Assembly: GCA_021234155.1 (NCBI GenBank)
Contig: JAJEKV010000051.1
Span: 8,266,105-8,330,104, forward strand
Reading direction: 5' to 3'
Source: Isoetes taiwanensis
Taxonomy: Eukaryota > Streptophyta > Lycopodiopsida > Isoetales > Isoetaceae
DNA: 64,000 nt
Shown: piece by piece, positions 35,390 to 46,056 of the stretch
How the letters are laid out: every line of letters starts with the position of its first letter
Numbering within the stretch: position 1 is the stretch's first letter
Notes under the pieces: model-generated
The model's database searches: none
What the model was told of the DNA's origin: nothing
Seen by the model: the letters and a program-made list of their open reading frames with translations, nothing else
Made by a program: the position numbers and the translations under genes

Positions 35390-35755
35390 GCCGTTGAATT
35401 GCTCCATGAACTCTGGGTATTGCTTCTCTAAATCATGTTTCAATACCCATGTCGCGTCTTCCATGGGCAAGTGTTTCCACTTGACCAAGTACTAAAGGAA
35501 CTCTGACCTTCGCGTCTTCTTGAATGCCTTGTCACGAAGTAACTCAGGAACAATCTCGAGTTGCTCCTCTGTCATCTCCAACAAGGTTGGAGTCTCCAAA
35601 ACTTCCTCCGGGTTTGGAGTATGTTTCTTTAATAAGCTTAAGTGGAAGACCTTATGAACGTTTAGATGAGCGGGTAAGTCAAGCTTATATGACTGGCCCC
35701 CTATTCGCTTTTCCAGAAAAGACCAATGCATAAAAAACTTCACATCCATGTTTGG
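35390..35755 (-). pseudogene. Ty3/gypsy integrase C-terminus plus chromodomain
   Basis: The - strand reads RIGGQSYKLDLPAHLNVHKV then FHLSLLKKHTPNPEEVL, the conserved tail of gypsy integrase (Y-K-L-x-L-P...H-x-V-F-H-x-S-L-L-K). An in-frame TAG at 35489-35491 is followed directly by YLVKWKHLPMEDATW, the core of a chromodomain, so the element belonged to the chromovirus clade, whose chromodomains guide insertion into chromatin. The frame continues to EFMEQFNG and a stop near 35392. The internal TAG and the truncated 5' side mark it as dead. Confidence 0.92.
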
Positions 35756-36149
35756 TGTCCATATAGAGATGGTTTAGCGGTATGCACTTATTTTATGGCT
35801 ACCTAAAGAAATAATACTAATTGCATGTCCAAGCACCTATGTTTGGAGAAGCCCGACTGCAAATATAAGGCTTGAAAAAATAGTCCAAATTACAGTTTCA
35901 GGCCAATAAAAGATATATAATCTAGTCAATCAAAATCCTGTCCAATTATCTCACTAGATGCATATAATTCTTTCAGTCATACCTTCATAGGCACATGTCA
36001 ATTAGTGGCAACAAACAGGATAAACTCTACCAATACTTTGTCTACGCAATTTACAATGCCTCAGAAAAATTCGTTTGCAGTCTTACTCGGTATAAGACAA
36101 ATCCTAACTTAGGTTTTAGGACTTCATGTATCACTATCCGCGGGAGGAT
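35756..36149. other. Intergenic, no supportable gene
   Basis: AT-rich sequence with no recognisable feature, between the truncated chromovirus and the LINE target site. Confidence 0.5.
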
Positions 36150-36164
36150 GATTGTAAACCAAAT

Positions 36165-36167
<3 letters not shown>

Positions 36168-36197
<30 letters not shown>

Positions 36198-36799
36198 AAG
36201 GAACGGTAGATTTTGTATTCATTCATATGATATAAAGTTACAGCACATACATGAGTCCATAAGAATCATATTGGAAGAATTCCAGTACATAAAAAACCCT
36301 GAATATCTAGGGGGAACTCAGAAGATCCAGGGAAAAATAAGAAACTACTAACATAAAGTAGAATGAATGGACAAGTTAAGTACTAGCAATGGAGTCATTC
36401 AACATCTTCTTCGGCTTCAACATACTATAGTGGTAAACCATCATTCTTCTGCTAAAACCAATTACTATAGGAACCTCTCCATGGTTTCCAACAACTGATC
36501 CATTTGTTAGCCCAATCAGAAAAGCAAACATTTACCCTTAATGGCCACATATAGATTAAGCCCAAGAAAGATTTTTAGCATCCTTTGCAAACTGGAGGAG
36601 TAAAACATGAACCAAAATCTGGAGGAAACAGAAAAAGGACATGTAGACAAATAATTACCCAACTCTTATGCCTGAAGACGAACATTCCCATTATAAAGGC
36701 AGTGCAATCTCCTAGCTCGCCATAAATCTGAATCCAATGAATACCAACTAGACCATAGCCCAGCCCTAAAAATGTGATCCGAAAGATGGTGCATTGTTG
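36168..36799 (-). mobile_element. 5'-truncated LINE with 18-bp target-site duplication
   Basis: GATTGTAAACCAAATTCT is present at 36150-36167 and 36800-36817. Between them is a - strand insert whose poly-A tail is the T-run at about 36168-36196. The tail-proximal sequence resembles, but is not the same as, the 14.6-kb LINE. The 5' half on the - strand reads LSDHIFRAGLWSSWYSLDSD and LWRARRLHCLYNGNVRLQA, like degenerate C-terminal LINE ORF2 sequence. The copy is about 630 bp. Confidence 0.93.
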
Positions 36800-36817
36800 G
36801 ATTGTAAACCAAATTCT

Positions 36818-37886
36818 CGACACATGTCCACATGCTAAAAATTCACCTAATTTTCTAATGGTGCATGCCACTGTATTTTAGGCTATAATAGTGTATACTC
36901 CACTTGTTGCCACAACCCATGGTGGAAAATCTAAAATATTGTGAAACATACCTTTTGAGCAGTTCCATTGGTGGTACCATGAGCGCATGGTTAAATTCAG
37001 ATATCCATGTGTCCGTACAATCTTATTAGACTATTGTAGTGCCTTCACCAAGGCCTGCAGTGTGCCATAATATTCTGCTATGTTCAAGTCCTCGTAGAAA
37101 TCATGGTCATGCGTCATGACATTCCCACTGGAATGCCTCTCTCATGACATTCCCATTGGAATGCCTCTTTATCATATTCGTGCACTAGATTCCTGCTGTA
37201 AAATACAACTGATGTGCAGATTATACGTCATATCTATGGTTGTGGTCCCAAATAAGTTATTTATTGGTGCATGCAAATGCCCAATATTCTTTGTGACATC
37301 AATAATTTAAAGCATCAACTTAGATAGATAGAGAAGAGGGCTTTAGAAATAGTAACATTACATTGTGCGGGATCATACGTCCATACCAAATCATATGGTA
37401 TGTTCTGATGCATAGAGATTAGAGTGCCATGTTCGGCTTTTTAGCCATAGCACCATGCTCCATTGTAATTAAACCCTAGAATCATGAGTAAGCTTTTGAG
37501 GCCATTAAGTTAATACAGTATGCCACATAGACATTACTATATCACCTACATATTGCACCACACGTTTGGCAACTTGAAAAACTATCCAGGTCATGTGGCT
37601 TCTAATTCCAGCTAGAATAATCTTGTATCACCCTTGTATAGCAGATTTGTAGCTCGTGTGTCACTAGCTCATGTGTCAGCTTAGGATGTGAAATCATGAT
37701 TAGGACACCCTAAAAAGTTAATCCTGAGTCAATCAATCATGATTCTACACAAATGTATGGCACTACTCAAAGTAATGGGAACTATGCCAGCAACTTGGTC
37801 ATAAGAGAATCTATTATGTTCATGTGGCCATACACTTCCACTGTTGCATGCACATACCTTATATTTGTAGTGGATCCTTGCATTAA
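36818..37886. other. Intergenic, small tandem repeat
   Basis: A 28-bp unit (TCATGACATTCCCA...GAATGCCTCT) occurs twice from 37114. No gene is seen in this stretch. Confidence 0.55.
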
Positions 37887-37899
37887 AATAAACATTTAT

Positions 37900-39270
37900 T
37901 CGTTAAACACTGGCTGGATATGTGCAAGCTCAAGCATAAGCCAGCACTTCCCAGGGATGAACTAGGGGCCTTTTTCTATGAGGCTAAAATAGCTCCAGGT
38001 ACCTCCCCGGTGATGAGAAGGATACTTCAGGCCTGGATGAAGGTACTAACAGTATGCTCCCCAGCTGACATTCCTAAAGAGGCTGGAAACGTCAGTATCT
38101 TTTGGAATACACAAGTTTGGAACAAGGATGGTCTCCCTTTAGCTCTGGTCCATCCCCGAGTATTTGGGAAATGGAGAAAACAAGGAATTCAGTACCTAAG
38201 ACATTTATGGGTGAATGGCAGATGGACATCCTGGACTAGATTCAAGTGCAAGGTACAACGGGCAGGGGAAGGAGATAGGAAGATATTACGTGAGATTCTA
38301 GATAATATCAAAGACTACATGGGGACTCCGGGCCCTAAGGAAATATGGTGGTGTGTCAGGAGTGAAAGGTACTGTGTGGCGAGTATCTATCACGCTTTAA
38401 GTGGTGACGAAACTCCATTAACAGCAGAAGTAAGGATGGGGGTAACAACTTCGGTCGCTAAGCTTCTCCTTTCTAATTCATGGAAATCTATCTGCTCAAA
38501 GAAACTTCAGTTCTTTAGGTGGATTGCACTTCAAGGAGGTCTCAATACAAAACAGGTTTTACTCCGAAAAGGAATTGTGGCTGATGATATGTGCCCATTG
38601 GGTTGCCAAGCAAGTGAATCGATCATACATCTCCTTTTCTGTCCTAAGATTTTCGAGTTCTGGTGCTGGGTTACCCCGATCTTAGGGATAGAGTTGGGCC
38701 ATCTGGCATGGCCTGAGCTGCTCGTAAGAACTGATAAGTGTATAATTACTGCCTCCTTGACCAATGTGGCACTCTGGGTGGTGTGGAGGCACAGATGTGA
38801 TGTGGCATTAGGGGGACAGGTTACTTCAGTGGCAAAACTCAAGAATTTCTTTAACATGGAGGTGGCTCTAATGGCCTTGTCCCACCATAGAAAGATGGGA
38901 GTGGCGTACAATAAAAAGTTGGATAGAGTAGGCAAAGTTGAAGGATTCTACAGCTACTTCAGATGCCAATGGATAGATGGAGAAGACTCTGCCCCCATGA
39001 ATGATAGTGGGATCCACACACTTGGTAACTAAATACCTAATACGCCCTGGAAACCTTAGGTGAGTGGAAACCGGAATTGCCCACCCTATAGTACCTGCCT
39101 CTGCGAAGAAGACGGTGATAATTTCCTATAGTACTCACACGCAGGGAAGAAGAGCAGGTATTCCGGTAGTACATCCACACCTAGCTCTATGGGCATACCC
39201 CTTGAAGGGGATTTTGTTAAATTTTTATAATAATATACTCCTACCTTCAAAAAAAAAAAAAAAAAAAAAA
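37900..39270 (+). mobile_element. 5'-truncated LINE with poly-A tail and target duplication
   Basis: AATAAACATTTAT occurs at 37887-37899 and 39271-39283 and brackets an insert of about 1.37 kb. The insert ends in a poly-A run (39249-39270). The exact duplication and uninterrupted reading frame indicate a young copy. Sequence differs from the other LINE families in the window. Confidence 0.95.
37902..39032 (+). CDS. LINE ORF2 C-terminal part with zf-RVT domain (partial)
   Basis: The frame is already open at the truncation point (VKHWLDMCKLKHKP...) and runs 377 codons to the stop at 39030-39032, so the internal ATG at 37920 is not a real start. The C-terminal half has the reverse-transcriptase zinc-binding pattern: KLQFFRWIALQGGLNTKQVL, then CPLGCQASESIIHLLFCP and a W-rich helix. 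In ORF2 this region follows the polymerase and is thought to help bind RNA. The endonuclease and polymerase domains are absent, so it has no autonomous function. No frameshift or stop was found. Confidence 0.92.
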   Translation, partial: VKHWLDMCKLKHKPALPRDELGAFFYEAKIAPGTSPVMRRILQAWMKVLTVCSPADIPKEAGNVSIFWNTQVWNKDGLPLALVHPRVFGKWRKQGIQYLRHLWVNGRWTSWTRFKCKVQRAGEGDRKILREILDNIKDYMGTPGPKEIWWCVRSERYCVASIYHALSGDETPLTAEVRMGVTTSVAKLLLSNSWKSICSKKLQFFRWIALQGGLNTKQVLLRKGIVADDMCPLGCQASESIIHLLFCPKIFEFWCWVTPILGIELGHLAWPELLVRTDKCIITASLTNVALWVVWRHRCDVALGGQVTSVAKLKNFFNMEVALMALSHHRKMGVAYNKKLDRVGKVEGFYSYFRCQWIDGEDSAPMNDSGIHTLGN

Positions 39271-39283
39271 AATAAACATTTAT

Positions 39284-39640
39284 ACTAGATATTGATGTGA
39301 TCATTTCTCTGTGGTCCATGTCACTTGGCATAGGATATTCAATGTATAGCAAATGTGCAAGATCAGTGTAACATAGGAAGTCTAGAATATGTAGCCTGGT
39401 TCTAAAACATATTATATATTTTTCTTGGTAGTTTCGTGGCAAAAAAAAAAAGCCAAATAGTACCCCGTGAATATATATTTATATGGATATAGATAGATAG
39501 ATATAGATGGATATATATAAGTTTTTCGTTTGGGTTGACATCACATTAGATCTCTACCCAATAAGATGCATTTCTTTGAGGAAATTAGAGATCCATATAC
39601 TTAAAGCCTGGTTGTTATGGATTATATAGAAGACTAAAGG
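39284..39640. other. Intergenic, AT microsatellite
   Basis: A GATA/ATAT-rich simple repeat is at about 39474-39520. Nothing else is recognisable. Confidence 0.6.
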
Positions 39641-40793
39641 TTTTCTCGATTTCTCTGCTAACATGCCATGGGATGACTGTGTAGAAAGAAGGGTCAGCGC
39701 GGGATGGAAAGCCCTATATGCAATGCAGAATAGCTGTTACAGAATAGATCTCTGCGATTGGGCACGCAAAGCACACCTGTTCCAAGCACTCGTGGAACCA
39801 GTATTGCGGTATAGGGTAGAGGTCTGGGGGCCAGCGGTTAGCAAGGGTACTTGGGATAAGCTAGAGAGGGTACAGAAGGCTTTCCTGACATATAGCCTAG
39901 GCATCAAGGACACGGTGCCTTATCCGATTTTGCTGTATGAGACTGGCTTTTGGCCCCTGCAGCATTCTGCTATGCGCAGGCACCTTGCGTATTTCTATAA
40001 GGTTGACAGAATGCATGCACGTCGTCTTCCTCCCCGGGCTCTGTTATTGGCACAAGGGCCACAATGTCTGAAGAGAGTGTGGCAGGAGCATTGTAGGGGA
40101 TGGTTCGTAAGATGGTCCATAGACTATCAACAGATTATGGTTGCGCTTTGCTACCTCTCTGTGGGATGCGCCCACTCTTGCAAAGCCCAAAACAGAGCAC
40201 TACCACATACAGGTTAATCCATCGCTTGAACATGGCCCCCACCAGTATTTGAAGGCACACATCTCTACCAAGAAACGGAGAGCTATAGCTGCAATAAGGA
40301 CAGGGTCCTACCATCTCAGAATTGAGACAGGCCGCTGGGGTACGGATGGAGGGCAGGGAATCCCCCGGCATGAGAGATTATGCCAGTGCTGTCACATGCA
40401 GATAGTAGAAGATGAACACCATGCTCTACAGGAATGTCTGGCATATGCACACATCCGAGTAGCTCATGCCGATCTCAGATGCTCTGAGATAGCAATTCAT
40501 CAACTGCTGGCTTCGCCAATGGTTGCACGTCTCGCATCCTACATTCTGCAAGTCTCCACCGTCAGGGAGTCCCTCACAGGACAGGGAATTTGAGCGTCCA
40601 GATAGGGCCTCTGAACGCCTACTACAAGGGTTTTTCCTCCCACATGGGGTTTTTTTCGTCCCAGTGGTAGAGACACATTGTACAGGGTTTCTGTGGTTTT
40701 CTTTTGTGTTTTGATACTTTTCGATATATTGTATCACCGTCTCATAGGCCAGCTGGCCTCCGTGGACGTTAAAATATACTTCCTTCCTTCCTT
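39640..40793 (+). mobile_element. 5'-truncated LINE ending in a (CTTC)n tail
   Basis: The insert holds the post-RT region of a LINE, then about 170 bp of 3' UTR, then TGGACGTTAAAATA (40763-40776) and a CTTC microsatellite (to 40793). The same 14-mer plus a different microsatellite is at 29276. The left end is approximate and no target duplication was found. It belongs to the same broad family as the relic at 26440-28190. Confidence 0.85.
39645..40593 (+). pseudogene. LINE ORF2 post-RT region, frameshifted
   Basis: The first frame reads RVSAGWKALYAMQNSCYRID, then FQALVEPVLRYRVEVWGPAV, then KLERVQKAFLTYSLGIKD: the thumb/connection region of non-LTR reverse transcriptases, normally just after the YADD block. 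A frameshift near 40140 moves to a second frame with TKKRRAIAAIRTGSYHLRIE and LCQCCHMQIVEDEHHALQEC. The latter is the C-x2-C...H-x4-C knuckle that ends this LINE class. The stop is at 40591-40593. One frameshift and no upstream polymerase make it non-functional. Confidence 0.9.
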
Positions 40794-42750
40794 ATAAATA
40801 CTTGTATCCTTCTTCAAACCTTGCTTCCCCTAAAAGCTTAGGAAGTGTTAACAACAAGTGGCCAGAACTTGAATCAACAAAAATTGTGAAATACCTTCTT
40901 CATTCATTTTTAACCTATGTAATTCATCCTAAAGTGTTTTTGGTTGTCTATGTCTTTCAAATTGAATAAAGTTGATAAATACTTGTAGCAAATGAACTTG
41001 AATCATTTTTGTACTTAAAATGTCAATGTAATGTATTATCACGTATAGACCCCTAGGCCCATATGGCAAAAGTACAACAATCAAATATAAAATATTAAGA
41101 TTGCTAATCAAAAGCACCACTCTCTTCAAGAGCACCCATATTCATGAACAACTCTACGATTTCACTCCTCTCCTTCAAATCATCTTTTACAGAGGATATT
41201 TGCTTTAATATCATATTTGTCTCTAATGTACTCAAGAGGGGGATTTTAAAAATGTGTGGTGTTCAGATTTAACTTCAGGATCGAGACAGCTCGGATGATT
41301 GGCGCTCCTACCTTGGTATGAAATGACATCTACTTGTCTCAACATGAAGATGATAAGAAGTTGTTTTCAATTGTGATATCAACATTTGATTATTCCTACT
41401 AATACCTAATAGCAGGTATAGTTGTTTGTTATTTATATTCTGTCTTGAGTTTATTTTAATCTTACAGAAGTGTTTTTTGGCCTCCATACTATCAGTACCC
41501 CACATATTTTAAAAAATCTTAGATATGACATATGACTTAACATCTTGTAATTTTATGAACCTCGGCCAAGAAGGACCTCCCACCCCCAACGCGTTGCCCA
41601 CTTACACACCAAATCATACCAGCCTCGCAGCTTAGAGTGAAGCATAGCCTGACACGATAGCATGTTATCTGGAAGTGTCTTCAACCTATTCACATTGAAG
41701 ATGGTCCAACAAAGTGCCTCAACCTCTAAAGGTAGCAGTCCAGCCTCTGCAAGCATGATATGATATGGGATTTGGACTTTGACACCAAGCTCCTCTATTA
41801 AAAAGCATTTTTGAACTTCTTCAATCTTTTCCTAGCTCTTTCTTGCTAAACCTGGTGCCCAAGACTGACATCCATATAACACAACTATCTTAACTTGAAT
41901 CCCATATAGCAATCATCGAACTTCCAATGCCACAAATTGCCCACTCGAATGTAACATGATATAAAGAGCTCTAAGTTTCCCTCCTCTCCCCCCTCCCCCG
42001 ATGCACCTTTTCAGCAGCCACATATCCCAATTATAGTTATCAGATATTTCAATCCCTAATACTTATAATTGGCTACTATTTCAAGAGAGGTTTCTCCAAT
42101 CTTAAAAACAGCCTTATCTCTTGCAATTTTGGATTTACTGGCATTAATTGTTATTATTTTAGATTCACAAAAATCCATAGCACATTCAAGTATTGCTGGA
42201 ATCCATCTGTTTGATATAAGTATAGTGACATCAGCAAAAAGTAATAGCTGAATGATATACTTACCGAGTCTAGCGCCACTGTCACCTATTCTCTCTGGCT
42301 ACCCTTCAAGTTCATCGATAAATAGTCCAAAACGAGTGGGTGAACAGGGGCACCCCTGTTTTGCACCCTTTGTAATGTCAGTATGCTTCTCATAAATGGG
42401 AGGGAAAAGAAAGGCCGATAAGGAACTTTTAATAAAGCCAAGCAACTGTTGGTCTAAGCTTCAGTGGCACAAGCATCTCAAGAGGATCAGAAAGGGTACC
42501 TCTGTCCACGTGGTCAAAAGCTTGGCTAGATCTATAAATGCAAGAAACTTCTTATTTCCCTGCCCTTTTGCTCCTTTTGTAAGCACATGCAGTGTCCAAA
42601 TGGTCTATTGTTAAATGCTCGTGGCGAAACCCTGCTTGCCCATAGGCTCTTATCTCATTTTCATCTTCTCATTTTGTAAGCTTTTTCTCAGTCGTAGAAG
42701 CAAATAGTTTTGCAAATACATTAGTGACAAGAATGGTGCAGTAATTTTGA

Positions 42751-43899
42751 GAGCAATTTATAAAAATACCCTTGTATTTTACCTAAATTACGAAAATACC
42801 CATATATTTTCTAAGATTATGGAAATACCCTTGTTGTAATTATGCAAAGCGTCATGTCACAGATCCTTGCCCATCGCAAATCTGCTACTCTGGCTTGGCA
42901 AATCCCATCTGCAACAAATATCTTTGCATCGACAAATATGTATAACGCATCATGTTGCAGATCCTTGCCCATCGCAAATCTGCTACTTTGGCTTGGCAAA
43001 TCCCATCTGCAAGAAACGTCTTTGCATCAACAAATATGTATATTCACTTGAGAAATCTAACTTGTACATCGGATTTGTGTTTTGCAAGTCCATTAGCAAG
43101 GCCCACCGGCGAGTCTATACATCATTGAAAATCTGCATTATGGCTGCCACAGTTAACATTGAACCTGGCAGCGGCAATCATCTCTTTTGTGGTTTCGAAG
43201 CTATGAGATTTGGTAAAGCTACACAGCACCCAAATCTGTTTGGCCTCACTCTGCTCTAACCAAGATATAGTAGGACGTCGGGAAAAGAAAGCAAGATATA
43301 TTAGGACGTCAGGGAAAGAAAGCAATTTTTTCAGATCTACATTAGTGAGGCAAATATTCTTGATTCTTACTCTATATACACTTTATAGCAAGCGATCTTT
43401 GCTATGTGAAGGATACTCATGATCGAACAAGAGTCTATAATCAATAGAAACTATAATTCAAGGATAAAGATTAATCAAAGAAGATGAAAAATCAGAGCCC
43501 AAACTCTAGTGGGATCGTTCAAAAACGACATCCTTGCTTATTGCTCCAGTGCCAAGTTTATCTAATGCCATCGATCCGAGCTATCGGATCGGTATTCTCG
43601 AATGGGCGAGCATGCATCTCTCCCACACATGCATGCATTGCATGGATTTTCTGGGGCTCTGGTTCATTTGTAGATCGCTATTTCTTGCAGGTTTTTTATC
43701 AACTTCTCATCGACGTTTTCTCCTCTCTCATATGTTTTCATGCGAGTCCTTATTGGAGAATGTTGAGCATGAAGACTTCTATGGATGCAGAGTATTCTCG
43801 AGAATAGGTGAACATAGGAGGCATTTCTATAATTTCTGAAATTACAAGGGTATTTTTATAATTTAGATAAAATATTAGGGCATTTTTATAAATTGCCCT
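42751..43899. mobile_element. MULE-like element with about 50-bp terminal inverted repeats
   Basis: The left end (42751-42802) and the complement of the right end (43847-43899) share GCAATTTATAAAAAT, then ATTTT, CTAAATTA and AAAATACCC in the same order, with about six mismatches in 50. The left terminus continues with tandem units of about 30 bp containing AAAATACCC. Long TIRs of this kind are typical of plant Mutator-like elements. It splits the LINE reverse transcriptase (41085-44215). Diverged TAATTT(T)G lies just outside both ends and may be a decayed target duplication. No transposase is present. Inside are a 107-bp tandem duplication, a 32-bp one and a copy of the palindrome repeat. Confidence 0.82.
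42843..43057 (+). repeat. Tandem duplication of about 107 bp inside the MULE-like element
   Basis: GATCCTTGCCCATCGCAAAT occurs at about 42860 and 42958 and the flanks match for most of each unit, ending CATC(A/G)ACAAATATGTAT. Frames across it are shadows of the repeat. Confidence 0.85.
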
Positions 43900-44215
43900 A
43901 CCTAATTTGTGCACCGACACTACTCGACTCAAGTTCCAATCCACCAAAAAATATTTATTCAGAAGTGCAGATTTATTGAGCACTAAAGCTTTTCAGATAA
44001 AGCATTCCCCCATTTAAATAGCTCAACAGTAAGCTCAGCCAATTTGCCATTTTTCATCCCTTGCAAAGCATCTTTAACATAAGAGATATCGAACACACCA
44101 CCACGAACACACCACCACTGCATGTACCCATAGCTGCCATTGGCTTTCAATCTGCAATAGTATAGAGCTCCATCAACCACCATTGCTTGAGAGAAGTCTG
44201 TAATACCCGCATGGG

Positions 44216-44550
44216 ATTTTAGTTTTCTCGACTTTTTCAGATCTGATTCTATCTGCACAAACATTGTTTTAGATTGCTCTCTAAGCCACGCCTTTTCTTT
44301 CTTTCTTTTTTCTATTTAATTAGCTTTTTGATAGGCTTTCTTAGCCAGACTTATCAGAAGCACCATGAAAAGTGCGTTTAGTGCCACATATTCAACATCA
44401 TACCATTTGTGTTTATAACTCAATTTTTGCATGTCATATATCCAAATGTATCATTAGCAGCATAAAAATTATATTGTTATTATATTGTTAGTAAGGTCAC
44501 AATTGTCACTTCATATGGACAATCAACCATGCATTCATATAAGCACCTTA
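44216..44550. other. Intergenic, left flank of the LTR element
   Basis: AT-rich with a CTTT-rich tract at 44283-44310. The LINE relic may extend here, but nothing readable remains. Confidence 0.5.
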
Positions 44551-44555
44551 GTTTG

Positions 44556-44736
44556 TGAAGAAACCCTGTATGCATGTATGCTAGAATGAAAGAGATACAC
44601 GATATAGCTAGGCTATGAGTAAACTGGATGAAGAACTATAAAGCATGACTATGGCTTTATAGAAGAGCCATGTCAGCAACATATGTGGCATGCCTAGTCA
44701 TCTAAGAGTAGTGACATGTCACGTCATTCTCTAACA
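44556..44736 (-). repeat. 3' LTR (181 bp)
   Basis: This is the downstream LTR in the element's orientation, TGTTAGAG...TTCTTCA on the - strand. A TATA-like CTATAAAG is present within it. The stop codon of the internal frame (TAG at 44733-44731) lies at the very start of the LTR. Confidence 0.96.
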
Positions 44737-46056
44737 TCCCCCTTGATGACTAGCATGACCCAAAATATCGAAAACAAAACCAGAACTACTAATGCAAAGT
44801 ATCCCCCTGAGATATAACGCTGCCTCGAAGGAATTCAGCATATGAAGCAAATTCAACCACAGAAGTAACCATGGCTGCCACTTGATGTTGGTGCTAAACC
44901 ATAACATCCGACCTCTGTACCATTCCCTTTTCCAGGAAATACAAGGAACGGTATAAAACAACTTCTTTTGTCTCTGTAATAAACCATACTCAGCCTTCAA
45001 CCCAAGGTTAAACCCATGTAAGTGTCTTGCTGAGTCCTGGAAACATGTACAACTAACAACACTCTCAGCAGTGAATGTTTTTACTTGACAGTTTGAACAT
45101 CTTTCCGCCATAAAAGGTAGCAATTGTAACTCATAATACTCCTTAGGTAACCCAACCATACCAAGTGTTAGTGATTGCTTTAGAAGCTGTGCTGCTAATG
45201 CACTTCTGTCAGGAACCATATCATCTCTCTTTAGAAATACAGAATTGTGAAGATCAAATAAAACTTGATTTTGTTTATGCTTACAACTGTAGCTAATTTT
45301 CGACATCTTGTTCGATTTGCCAATAGAAGGATTCTCCATCCTCTCATCCTAATGAGGCACATACCCCAAACAATCATTCAAGTTAGGATGATCCTCTAAC
45401 CTTCCATCATGTGGACAAGGTAATTCTAGCTGCTGAGTACAAATGTGAGCCATAATAGAACCAAATTCAGGAAGGGTAGCATGAAGATCAACCCAAGGAA
45501 ACTTAGAAATTTGTTCCTCTTTAATATGAAATTGCTTATGAGCCATTGAAAAGGATGCTAATTTTAATTCTCCTGAAGCACTTTGCAATGTAAACTTGTG
45601 ATCATTTTCAAAACATGCAGCTCGTATATACCCTACAGGTACAACAGCAGCTGTGTCCATGATAAGATCAGAAAGTATACCTTGTTCGTAAAAATCAGCA
45701 CTCCATTCACATGAGACTACCATGCGCTCGTCTTCTATCTCATTGCAAATATCCTGAATCAGAGCGCCATGCAGAGCAGGTACAGGAGCAATATACAGCG
45801 GTGAAGACTCCAAGAACATATCTGTTACAGCATAATCTGCTATGTCGAATGAAGTTTGGATCATAACTGCGTCTTCTTCATCAAGAGTAGCTAAAAGATT
45901 ATTTCCTCCGACAACATGCCACATGCCTTGGGATATCAATGACCAGGTCATTTGATATCTCCATTCTTCGTAGTTATGAATGGTTAAAACCTTACCTTTC
46001 AGAGGAGCTATAATCTGATAAAGCTGCCTAGCAGACTCAGAAGTAAAATAGACCAT
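44731..46056 (-). CDS. Internal reading frame of the LTR element, one in-frame TAG
   Basis: From the ATG at 46056-46054 one frame runs 235 codons to a TAG (45351-45349). After three codons it continues for 202 more from MENPSIGK to a stop inside the LTR (44733-44731), so the whole stretch is a single frame broken only by that TAG. Upstream codons are open to 46236, but the first codon there is GTG. Residues 1-55 look like a copia-type gag start, with L-x-x-H-N-Y-E-E-W-R-Y-Q-M, then L-x-x-Q-G-M-W-H-V-V. The rest (for example CEWSADFYEQGILSD and AAVVPVGYIRAACFENDHKF) is not gag, RT or integrase, and I do not recognise it. It may be captured host coding sequence. The TAG is either a mutation or a read-through stop. 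Confidence 0.6.

Larger units (their letters stand above)
34700..35755 (-). mobile_element. 3' end of a Ty3/gypsy chromovirus retrotransposon
   Basis: Read on the - strand, the end of pol (35755 to about 35390) is followed by about 540 bp of untranslated DNA, then a purine-rich tract AAAGAGGGAGAA (34851-34840), then TGTGACGCTCCCTG from 34839 down. The last is the expected TG start of a 3' LTR. I cannot fix where the LTR ends, because the other LTR is not in the window and no duplication could be matched; the left coordinate is therefore a minimum. The element is broken at about 35755, so most of pol and all of gag are missing. Confidence 0.8.
41085..44215 (-). pseudogene. Decayed LINE reverse transcriptase, split by a later insertion
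   Basis: On the - strand the pre-insertion part (44215-43900) reads ISYVKDALQGMKNGKLAELT and WNLSRVVSVHKLG. After the insertion at 43899-42751 the LINE resumes with NYCTILVTNVFAKLFASTTE, GQAGFRHEHLTIDHLD, DLAKLLTTWTE-like and ITKGAKQGCPCSPTRFGLFI, then LLLFADVTILISNR (the active-site block with one D lost), then KIVVLYGCQSWAPG, IPYHIMLAEAGLLPLEVEAL and TTSYHLHVETSRCHFIPR. Stops and frameshifts are many. It is a different LINE family from 39640. The order of motifs on either side shows that the insertion came later. Confidence 0.88.

Noticed and set aside
39086..39442. 118-codon - strand frame
   Set aside because: It is antisense across the poly-A tail of the young LINE, which accounts for the Phe run in its product.
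45952..46056. The gag-like start of the LTR element taken as proof of a full copia element
   Set aside because: No protease D-S-G, integrase H-H-C-C, RT Y-V-D-D or RNase H motif exists in the 2.1-kb interior, so only a non-autonomous element is supported.
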